A DNA stretch of 64,000 nucleotides from Streptomyces sp. HUAS ZL42 (GTDB lineage: Bacteria > Actinomycetota > Actinomycetes > Streptomycetales > Streptomycetaceae): the NCBI RefSeq assembly GCF_040782645.1, contig NZ_CP160403.1, positions 7,041,001 through 7,105,000 on the forward strand. The letters are read 5' to 3'. Made by a program: the position numbers and the translations under genes. The notes below the pieces were generated by a model, which saw only the letters and a list, made by a program, of their open reading frames with translations, did no database searches and was not told the DNA's origin. Shown one piece after another: positions 52,049 to 64,000 of this stretch (positions are counted from its first letter, which is position 1; each line of letters begins with the position of its first letter).

Positions 52049-53425
52049 ATGGCATCCAGCAGATCCCTCGCGGGCGCCCTCGCGCTCGCCGCGGCGGCAG
52101 CAGTCGCCGCGCCCATCACGGCCCACGCCTCCCCGCCCGGCACCAAGGACGTCACCGCCGTCCTCTTCGAGTGGAACTTCGCCTCGGTGGCGAGGGAGTG
52201 CACCAACACTCTCGGCCCCGCCGGCTACGGATACGTCCAGGTCTCCCCGCCCGCCGAGCACATACAGGGCGCGCAGTGGTGGACGTCGTACCAGCCGGTG
52301 AGCTACAAGATCGCCGGTCGGCTCGGCGACCGTACGGCCTTCCAGAACATGGTCAACACCTGCCACGCGGCCGGTGTGAAGGTCGTGGTCGACACCGTCA
52401 TCAACCACATGTCGGCGGGCAGCGGCACCGGGACGGGCGGCTCCTCGTATACCAAGTACAACTACCCGGGCCTGTACTCCTCCTACGACTTCGACGACTG
52501 CACGTACCTGGTCGGCAACTACCAGGACCGCTGGAACGTCCAGCACTGCGAACTGGTCGGTCTCGCGGACCTCGACACGGGCGAGTCCTACGTCCGCGGC
52601 GCCATCGCCGGCTACCTGAACGACCTGCTCACCCTGGGTGTCGACGGTTTCCGTATCGACGCCGCCAAGCACATCGACGCCGCCGACCTGGCGAACATCA
52701 AGACCCGGCTGACGAACCCTTCCGTCTACTGGAAGCAGGAGGTCATCTACGGCAGTGGAGAGGCCGTCCAGCCGACTGAGTACACGGGCAACGGGGATGT
52801 GCAGGAGTTCCGGTACGCGTACGACCTCAAGCGCGTCTTCAACAACGAGAATCTGGCGTACCTGAAGAACTACGGCGAGGGCTGGGGCTACATGAGCGGC
52901 TCCGTCGCCGGCGTCTTCGTCGACAACCACGACACCGAGCGCAACGGCTCCACGCTCAACTACAAGGACGGCGCCAACTACACCCTCGCCAATGTCTTCA
53001 TGCTGGCCTGGCCCTACGGCGCCCCGGACATCAACTCCGGCTACGAGTGGTCCGACACGGACGCCGGCCCGCCCAACGGCGGCACGGTCAACGCCTGCTG
53101 GCAGGACGGCTGGAAGTGCCAGCACGCCTGGCCGGAGATCATCCGCATGGTCGCCTTCCGCAACGCGACCCGTGGCGAGTCGGTCACCAACTGGTGGGAC
53201 AACGGCAACGACGCCATCGCGTTCGGGCGGGGGAGCAAGGGTTACGTGGCCATCAACCACGAGTCCGGCTCGCTGACGCGGACGTACCAGACCTCGCTGC
53301 CCGCGGGGACGTACTGCAATGTGCAGAACAACACGACGGTGACCGTGAACTCCAGCGGCCAGTTCACCGCAACCCTCGGCTCCAACACCGCGCTGGCGAT
53401 CTACACGGGCAAGTCGAGCTGCTGA
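52049..53425 (+). CDS. Secreted alpha-amylase (GH13)
   Basis: A 458-residue extracellular endo-amylase. A Sec signal ends ITAHA, before [17 protein letters not shown]13 regions: [18 protein letters not shown] (Asp204), WKQEVIYG (Glu231) and FVDNHDTER (Asp295). A C-terminal beta-domain finishes the protein, with no starch-binding domain. AAGGAC is 9-10 nt before the ATG. It hydrolyses starch to the maltodextrins taken up by MalEFG, and the boxes upstream suggest MalR control. Confidence 0.95.
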   Translation: MASSRSLAGALALAAAAAVAAPITAHASPPGTKDVTAVLFEWNFASVARECTNTLGPAGYGYVQVSPPAEHIQGAQWWTSYQPVSYKIAGRLGDRTAFQNMVNTCHAAGVKVVVDTVINHMSAGSGTGTGGSSYTKYNYPGLYSSYDFDDCTYLVGNYQDRWNVQHCELVGLADLDTGESYVRGAIAGYLNDLLTLGVDGFRIDAAKHIDAADLANIKTRLTNPSVYWKQEVIYGSGEAVQPTEYTGNGDVQEFRYAYDLKRVFNNENLAYLKNYGEGWGYMSGSVAGVFVDNHDTERNGSTLNYKDGANYTLANVFMLAWPYGAPDINSGYEWSDTDAGPPNGGTVNACWQDGWKCQHAWPEIIRMVAFRNATRGESVTNWWDNGNDAIAFGRGSKGYVAINHESGSLTRTYQTSLPAGTYCNVQNNTTVTVNSSGQFTATLGSNTALAIYTGKSSC

Positions 53426-53429
53426 GCAA

Positions 53430-53652
53430 CCGGCGGGGCGCGTGGGATTGACGCAGTGGCGCTCAACGTGGCCACCAGCGCCAACCAGGTGTCCTTCAGC
53501 CTGCAGAACACCGGAATCACCACCGGCACGGCCACCCCTATCTGGCCAACAGCTCGAACAGCACGGCCCGGCAGCCCGCCGTGGCGGTCAGCGGGGGCTC
53601 CCTGACCGCCACGGTTCGGGGCCGATCGCTCGTGACCTACACCGTCAGGTGA
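53430..53652 (+). pseudogene. Remnant of a glycoside hydrolase C-terminal domain
   Basis: From the GTG at 53456 the frame reads VALNVATSANQVSFSLQNTG. At about 53535 one base is missing and the sense continues in another frame as YLANSSNSTARQ, AVAVSGGSLTATV and SLVTYTV to the stop at 53650-53652. This pattern resembles the beta-sandwich tail of GH30-type secreted glycosidases. The catalytic part is absent. It lies between two starch enzymes and appears to be what is left of a third CAZyme gene. Confidence 0.6.
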
Positions 53653-53657
53653 AAGTT

Positions 53658-53684
53658 CTTGCCGATGGTTTCAGGACTCTTGCT
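53658..53684. promoter_or_regulatory. CTTGC half-sites upstream of the pullulanase
   Basis: CTTGCC (53658-53663) and CTTGCT (53679-53684) start 21 bp apart, two helical turns, about 75-100 nt before the pullulanase start. They resemble the MalR-type boxes at malE and the amylase. AAGGAG lies 9-10 nt before the GTG start. Confidence 0.5.
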
Positions 53685-53758
53685 GTAAGCCTTTCGGCGG
53701 CGATACGGTCGCGCGGGGTCGGACCCACGAGAGCCGCAATCGCAAGGAGTCCACGTCT

Positions 53759-59149
<5,391 letters not shown>

Positions 59150-59164
59150 CAAGGGCATTACCTT

Positions 59165-59198
59165 GGTGGGGCAGACTCCGAACCCGGTCTGCCCCACC
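59165..59198 (+). terminator. Terminator of the pullulanase gene
   Basis: GGTGGGGCAGAC and GTCTGCCCCACC pair perfectly over 12 bp with a 10-nt loop, 16 nt after the stop. It closes the starch locus. Confidence 0.85.
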
Positions 59199-59220
59199 GC
59201 TGTTGTCCAAGGGCTGACAG

Positions 59221-60843
59221 ATGGACGTCGACGGCAAGCTGACAGACACGACTGTGCTGGTCGTGGACGACGTGGCGGCCAGCCGCTACGCCATGGGCAC
59301 CGTGCTGCGTCGCGCCGGCCACCGCGTCGTCCCGGTCGCCACCGGCGGCGAGGCGCTCGTCGAGCTCGACGTACGGCTGCGCAAGGGCATCCTGCCCGAC
59401 GTGGCCCTCGTCGACGTGGAGCTGCCGGACATGACGGGCTTCGAACTGTGCCGCCGGCTCAAGGAACGGCCGCACATGGCCGGTCTGCCCGTCGTGCACT
59501 TCTCGGCCGCCGCCGTGGAGACCGGTGATCGCTGCCGGGGTCTCGACGCGGGCGCCGAGGCGTATCTGACCGTGCCCGCCGAGCCCGAGGAGATCGAGGC
59601 GGTGGTCCGGGCGGCGGTGCGCGCGGCGCGGCTGCGGGCCGACGACCAGGCGCTGGTACGGCGGCTGCGGCGGCTGTCGGAGACGATCGTCACCATCCAG
59701 GCGGCGCGCTCCCTGCAGGAACTCGCCGACGCTGCCGCCGACGGCACCGCGCGGCTCACCTGCGGTACCGCCGCCGTCTTCGTCCTCGGCGCGGACGACG
59801 AGCTCTACCGCGGCATCTCCCGCAACCGCACCTCCCTCGCCCTGCCCGACGAGGGCTCCGACCGGGCCGTGGCCGGACTGCTCCGGCGGCTCACCCGTGG
59901 ACAGGCCGGGGTGCAGATCACCACGGTGCCCGCGCCGCTGTGGCCCGCCGGGTTCTTCCGGCCCGGTGTGCAGCACGACGCCCGCCTGGCGCTGAGCCTC
60001 ACCCAGGACGGCAAGGCCGCGGTGTGCCTCGCCACGCCCACGCGCGGGATGCACCGGGTGAATCCCGAGGACGAGGCCCTGGTCGCCCAGCTGGCCCAGG
60101 CCACCGCCCTCGCCGCCGAGCCGCTGCTCATGTACCAGGTCGAGCGGCATGTCGCGCTGACCCTCCAGCACAGCTTCCTGCCCCAGCCGCACCGGCTGCC
60201 CGAGCTGCCGGGCATCGACGTCGTGGTCCGCTACGTGCCCGCCTCCCGGGAGACCGAGATCGGCGGCGACTTCTACGCGGTCCTGCGCACCGGCGACGGA
60301 GTGCTGACCGCGGTCGGCGACGTCGTCGGTCACTCGCTGGAGGCGGCCACCGTCATGGTCGAGATCCGGCACGCGCTGCGCGCCTACAGCGTGGAGGAGA
60401 GCGACCCGGCCGTGCTGGCCGAGCGCCTCGACCGGATGCTCCAGCACTACCACGCCGACATCACGGCCACCGTCTGCCTGGCGCTGATCGACCCGGCCAC
60501 CGGACGCACCCGCATCGCCAACGCGGGCCATATTCCGCCGCTGATCATCCGGGACAGCGGCAGCGCCGACTATGCCAAGGCCGCAGGCCCGCTGCTCGGC
60601 CTCGGTCTGTCCCATCCGCCGCCCACCGAGCTGTTCCTCGAACCCGACGACCAGTTCCTCATGGTCACCGACGGCCTGATCGAGGCCCGCGGCACGGACC
60701 TCTCCGTCTCGATGGAACACCTCCGCGCGGCCGCCGTCGGTGCCCTGCCCGGCCTGGACGCCCTGTGCGACACACTCCTGGCCTGCTTCGGCCACGACCG
60801 CGAGGACGACATCGCGATGCTGGCGCTGCGGCTCACAAACTAG
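59221..60843 (+). CDS. SpoIIE/RsbU-type PP2C phosphatase with atypical receiver
   Basis: A 540-residue cytosolic signalling phosphatase. An N-terminal response-regulator receiver (about 10-135) has the acidic pair VVDDVAAS and phospho-acceptor Asp65 (ALVDVELPDM). The conserved Lys is missing: LTVPAEPEE stands where LTKP is expected. A GAF-like linker (about 160-320) follows, then the PP2C domain with EIGGDFYAV, GDVVGHSLEA, MVTDGLIEAR and REDDIAML. Such enzymes usually dephosphorylate anti-sigma antagonists. No partner gene is nearby, and loss of the Lys suggests phosphorylation-independent control. Confidence 0.9.
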   Translation: MDVDGKLTDTTVLVVDDVAASRYAMGTVLRRAGHRVVPVATGGEALVELDVRLRKGILPDVALVDVELPDMTGFELCRRLKERPHMAGLPVVHFSAAAVETGDRCRGLDAGAEAYLTVPAEPEEIEAVVRAAVRAARLRADDQALVRRLRRLSETIVTIQAARSLQELADAAADGTARLTCGTAAVFVLGADDELYRGISRNRTSLALPDEGSDRAVAGLLRRLTRGQAGVQITTVPAPLWPAGFFRPGVQHDARLALSLTQDGKAAVCLATPTRGMHRVNPEDEALVAQLAQATALAAEPLLMYQVERHVALTLQHSFLPQPHRLPELPGIDVVVRYVPASRETEIGGDFYAVLRTGDGVLTAVGDVVGHSLEAATVMVEIRHALRAYSVEESDPAVLAERLDRMLQHYHADITATVCLALIDPATGRTRIANAGHIPPLIIRDSGSADYAKAAGPLLGLGLSHPPPTELFLEPDDQFLMVTDGLIEARGTDLSVSMEHLRAAAVGALPGLDALCDTLLACFGHDREDDIAMLALRLTN

Positions 60844-60876
60844 GGTTGACCCCGTCGTCCCAGCACAGGAGTGCCC

Positions 60877-61239
60877 ATGCCGCAGATCACCGTCGACTAC
60901 TCCGCCACGATCGATTCCGCCTTCGACCGGGCCGGCTTCGCCGAGGCCCTGCACACCGCGACGGTCGAGATCGCGGCCGCGAAGCCGGAGGCGTGCAAGA
61001 CGCAGTTCCGCCACAGCGAGTACACGGCCTTCGGGTACGAGGACCCCGAGGAGCAGCGCCACGCGATCGTGCACGTCACGCTCGGCCTGCTCGCGGGACG
61101 CACCGACGAGACGAAGGCGAAGCTCACCGAGGCCGTGCTGGAGCTGCTGGGCAAGCACATCGAGTCCGAGGGGTTCGTCCTGCACGCCTCGGCCGAAGTA
61201 CGTGACCTCGACCCCTCGTACCGCAAGTTCGAACGCTGA
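60877..61239 (+). CDS. CHMI-type tautomerase family protein
   Basis: A 120-residue protein of the 5-carboxymethyl-2-hydroxymuconate isomerase family (tautomerase superfamily). The ATG at 60877, with AGGAG upstream, is followed by Pro2 (MPQITVDYS), the catalytic base once the Met is removed; a GTG 6 nt earlier would bury it. The core FRHSEYTAFGYEDPEEQRHA and HVTLGLLAGR are typical. It is not in an aromatic-catabolism cluster, so its substrate is open. It starts 33 nt after the phosphatase gene. Confidence 0.85.
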   Translation: MPQITVDYSATIDSAFDRAGFAEALHTATVEIAAAKPEACKTQFRHSEYTAFGYEDPEEQRHAIVHVTLGLLAGRTDETKAKLTEAVLELLGKHIESEGFVLHASAEVRDLDPSYRKFER

Positions 61240-61248
61240 CGGGCCTGT

Positions 61249-61938
61249 TCAGGACGCGAGCGCCAGCAGCCGGGTGACCAGGGTGCCGAACGGCCCGTCG
61301 CCCGGCTCGTCCTTGAGCATGTCGCGCAGCAGCGCGTTCATCTCGTCGTCGTACGCCGCGCTCACCGCCGCGAGCGCGGCGAAGTCGTGCACGAGCTGGA
61401 CCTCCAGCTCCTCGCGCGGGATGCGCCGCCCGTCCAGCCAGATCAGCGCGGTCGACTCGACGAGCGAGATCCACGAGCGGATGACCAGTTCCAGCCGTGC
61501 GGGCGGGTCCGCGATTCCGAGGTGCGAAAGGATCTGGACATACGCGGCCTGGCGTACGGAGTCGACGAGCGCATTCGTCGTCGACGAGCCGCCGGCCGGG
61601 CCGCCGCGCATCAACGCCGAGAAACCGGGCCCGTGCTCGTCGACGAAGTCGAAGAAGCGCCGCATCGCCCGGCGCAGTCGCGCCCCGAGCGGACCCACGT
61701 GCGGCTCCGCGAACCGGCTCGTCAGATCCTCCGAGGCACGCTTCAACGCGGCCTCGTACAGGCTGAGTTTGCCGGGGAAGTAGTGGTAGACCAGCGGGCG
61801 CGAGATGCCGGCGGCCGACGCTATCTCGTCGATGGAGACCTCGTCGGGCGAACGGCGGCTGAAGAGTTCGAGGGCGACGCCGATCAACTGCTGCCGCCGC
61901 TCCTCGACGCCCATTCTGCGGCGTACCCCGGTTGTCAT
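61249..61938 (-). CDS. TetR-family transcriptional regulator
   Basis: A 229-residue TetR protein. The helix-turn-helix VSIDEIASAAGISRPLVYHY is at about 34-53, after the arm RMGVEERRQQLIGVALELFS. The ligand-binding part is a longer helical domain. The start may be Met1 or Met9. It converges with the tautomerase gene, only 9 nt away, and is 96 nt from the next minus-strand gene. Target unknown. Confidence 0.9.
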   Translation of the reverse strand: MTTGVRRRMGVEERRQQLIGVALELFSRRSPDEVSIDEIASAAGISRPLVYHYFPGKLSLYEAALKRASEDLTSRFAEPHVGPLGARLRRAMRRFFDFVDEHGPGFSALMRGGPAGGSSTTNALVDSVRQAAYVQILSHLGIADPPARLELVIRSWISLVESTALIWLDGRRIPREELEVQLVHDFAALAAVSAAYDDEMNALLRDMLKDEPGDGPFGTLVTRLLALAS

Positions 61939-62034
61939 GCGAACACCTTACCGATCGAATCCGGCCCCGAACGGCCCGGACCGGACACCCGTGTTCACGC
62001 AGGCGGGCACGATTCGCTCACTCCCGTGCCGTAC

Positions 62035-63963
62035 TCACCGGAGCCCCTCGATCGACCCACCGTCCTCCAGGGTCCCCGTCAACCCGGCCTGAGCCCCTTG
62101 CTTCGCGCGCGCCGTCAGCAGGCGTCCCTCCGACGTCGCCCGGACCCCGCCCGTCGCTCTGATCGACGAGGTCCCCCGGCTCCCGGCCGCGAGCAGGTAC
62201 CAGTGGCCCCCCTCCGACTTCCACAGCACCCCGGCCAGCACATGAGGATCGCGGGGCCCGCACGCCGGGACGTTCTCGGCCTTGGCCGCCACCGCCCCGT
62301 ACGCGCCGTCCGGCGTACGGAACTGCGCCAGCACCCGCGGCCCGGTGCCCTGCCAGGTCTCCGCCCGCGTGCACACCCAGTCGGCCGACCCGCTCGCGTC
62401 GGGCAGTGGCTGTTCGGCGTACCGCCAGGCGTTCACCGACCGCACGCCCTGGCCGCGCGCCTCGGCCAGCGAGCAGGCGAACGGCGCCCAGGTGTGCAGT
62501 GCCTCCGCACCGCTCGTCTCGTGCGGTGCGGCCGGACGGCCCACGGTGAGGCGGGCGGGCACGAGTTCGCCGAGGTCGCTCATCAGGCGGGTGCCGGTCT
62601 CGTCGGTGAGCTGCAGCACGTTCCACGATGTGCAGGGGCCGGTTCGGGTGACCGGGCCGGCCAGGGGCGCGGTGATCCCGCCGGTCACGGTCAGGGCCAT
62701 CACACCGGCGCCCGGCTTCATCAGATCCCGCTCGGCCGCCTTGGCCACCCACGGTGCCAGCAGATAACGGACGTTGCCGTCGGCCCGGTCCAGCACGATC
62801 GCGCTCGCCTCCGCGCGGGACGCGCCGTCGACCCGGGCGAAGTCGAGGGCGGCGCCGGCCGTGCCGTCCTTCGGCTCGGCATACCGGGCGATGCGCAGAC
62901 CGTCGTAGAGGATCACCACCCGCGCGCTGTCGGTGTCCCCCGCGTACAGCAGCTGGGGCGGGCCCGCCGGGCCTCCGGACGGGGTGCCGGGCGTCGCCGA
63001 GACGCGGACGGCCTCGCCGGGCCGGGCCCAGACGGCGAGGGAGCGGCGCAGCAGTGCCGTGTCACCGGTGAGGTCGCCGCGCGCGGGCCACACGGAGAAG
63101 TCGGTGCGCGTGGAGCCGCGCCAGACGGTGGGAGCAACTCTCGCCAGGTTGGCCGGGTTCAGGGCGGCCTCGGCCGCCGGATTCCGCGCGTACGACGGGG
63201 CGGCCGCACCCTCGGGGCCCCAGCCGTCGCCCGGCAGCGCGACGAGCGCCCCGCACACCGCGACGGCCGCCGCGGCGGCGAGCACGGCCCTGCCGTGCTG
63301 TCTGCGCCGCATCAGATCGGTGGGCCGGGCCTGCAGCGAACAGGCGTCGAACTCGGGGGAGTCGAGCAGCGCGTACCGCGCCTCGACCCCGTCGGCCTCC
63401 CGCAGCGCGGCTTCGGGGTCGTCGACTCCGGACGCCGTCAGCACCTGGCGTACGTCGCCGTCCGGGAGCTTCTCGAGGCCGCGCAGCACATACGCGGCAC
63501 GAGCCGGGCCGGACAGCGCGGAGAGCCGCTGGTCCAGGGCGAGTTCCTCGGCGCCTCCCGAGCGCGGGAAGAGACGCAGACCCCAGACCTGGGGGAGCAG
63601 CGGCGGGAGCTGGGAGCGCCTGGGCCGCCTCGGGCGCCACCGCGGCAGGCCCGCCTCCAGTGCCGTACGCACGACCTGGAGGCGGACGTACGCGTACCCC
63701 GGATCGCCGTCGCGGCCGGTCGGCTGGGCCGGGATGACGGGCGTCGAGCCGCGGCCTCGGGGCAGGGCGCGCTGAGCGAGGGCGTGGGCGGTCAGGACGC
63801 GCCTGCCCCGGCCGGTGCCCGGCGGCAGCATCAGATAGGCGAGCCGGACGAGCCGCGGATAATGCTCGACGAGCGCGGCCTCGGCCTGTTCGACGTCCAC
63901 GACCGGGTCGGAGGAGGCTGATGTGGGGTGCGGGGCGACATCCTGTGACTGCACGTTCAGCAA
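62035..63963 (-). CDS. Membrane protein with sigma-factor-like N-terminus
   Basis: A protein of about 642 residues in three parts. Residues 25-70 (AALVEHYPRLVRLAYLMLP) resemble ECF sigma region 2, and 145-195 (LDQRLSALSGPARAAYVLRG) region 4, but with little of the DNA-contact sequence kept. A single membrane helix is at about 224-244. The rest is an extracytoplasmic Ala/Gly/Thr-rich domain of unfamiliar type with a few cysteines. The only start giving the full frame is a TTG at 63963, near the window edge; a GTG at 63954 is possible. I recall similar proteins in Streptomyces with no assigned role. Confidence 0.65.
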   Translation of the reverse strand: MLNVQSQDVAPHPTSASSDPVVDVEQAEAALVEHYPRLVRLAYLMLPPGTGRGRRVLTAHALAQRALPRGRGSTPVIPAQPTGRDGDPGYAYVRLQVVRTALEAGLPRWRPRRPRRSQLPPLLPQVWGLRLFPRSGGAEELALDQRLSALSGPARAAYVLRGLEKLPDGDVRQVLTASGVDDPEAALREADGVEARYALLDSPEFDACSLQARPTDLMRRRQHGRAVLAAAAAVAVCGALVALPGDGWGPEGAAAPSYARNPAAEAALNPANLARVAPTVWRGSTRTDFSVWPARGDLTGDTALLRRSLAVWARPGEAVRVSATPGTPSGGPAGPPQLLYAGDTDSARVVILYDGLRIARYAEPKDGTAGAALDFARVDGASRAEASAIVLDRADGNVRYLLAPWVAKAAERDLMKPGAGVMALTVTGGITAPLAGPVTRTGPCTSWNVLQLTDETGTRLMSDLGELVPARLTVGRPAAPHETSGAEALHTWAPFACSLAEARGQGVRSVNAWRYAEQPLPDASGSADWVCTRAETWQGTGPRVLAQFRTPDGAYGAVAAKAENVPACGPRDPHVLAGVLWKSEGGHWYLLAAGSRGTSSIRATGGVRATSEGRLLTARAKQGAQAGLTGTLEDGGSIEGLR

Positions 63964-64000
63964 AACGAGCGAATCGCCGGATGGTCACCTGACTCAGGAG

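Overview
The window reads as a Streptomyces chromosome. Coding regions are very GC-rich at third positions, regulators are numerous, and the repertoire includes a pullulanase-amylase fusion, F420 metabolism, AfsR/SARP regulation, Tat-exported enzymes and many apparently leaderless promoters. From memory (not checked), gene content and order resemble the glnA2-glnE-malR-malEFG-aglA-pullulanase core region of S. coelicolor. I see no rRNA, tRNA, CRISPR array, prophage or transposase gene.

Layout. 1-8 kb: an SDR oxidoreductase, a PhoD phosphatase carrying a small palindromic insertion, a Gfo/Idh/MocA oxidoreductase, a Bcr-type drug exporter, a serine hydrolase, an Rsm22-type methyltransferase and a TetR regulator. 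8-14 kb: a degenerate stand-alone prim-pol protein, then the leftward ferrous-iron operon efeO-efeB-efeU plus a lipoprotein, preceded by two tandem iron-box-like palindromes. 14-26 kb: PhzF-like protein, methionine aminopeptidase, an MFS exporter, NpdG-type F420:NADP reductase, an M50 protease, an AfsR-like regulator facing a Drr-type ABC exporter, and panB. 26-30 kb: an EmrB/QacA-type exporter with a likely operator and tandem direct repeats, its TetR regulator, and a membrane-anchored EEP hydrolase. 30-38 kb: NadE, a secreted S53 peptidase, a DUF3105-DUF305 pair, then nsrR and hmpA with matching palindromic operators. 38-44 kb: glnA2, a VOC protein, a PPOX-type flavoprotein gene broken by a palindromic insertion, and glnE. 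44-59 kb: the maltodextrin locus malR, malE, malF, malG, aglA, a secreted alpha-amylase and a 1796-residue amylase-pullulanase, with CTTGC-type boxes upstream of malE, the amylase and the pullulanase. 59-64 kb: a SpoIIE-type phosphatase with an atypical receiver, a small tautomerase, a TetR regulator and a membrane protein whose N-terminus looks like a decayed ECF sigma factor.

How the genes work together. The mal block is a complete starch-utilisation route: the secreted amylase and pullulanase cut starch and its branches, MalEFG imports maltodextrins, AglA hydrolyses them in the cell, and MalR should repress until maltose is present. NsrR and HmpA form a nitric-oxide sensing and detoxification pair. 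EfeUOB imports iron under probable DmdR/IdeR control.

The less expected content is non-coding and decayed sequence: two short palindromic insertions in genes (one in frame, one frameshifting), a 131-bp inverted-repeat element that contributes the nsrR stop codon, a ~100-bp repeat placed just after both hmpA and malG in the same sense, a 17-bp repeat at gene ends, an internally deleted GNAT gene and a glycosidase remnant. No wholly new multi-gene system is evident; the small-repeat biology is the best candidate for new work.
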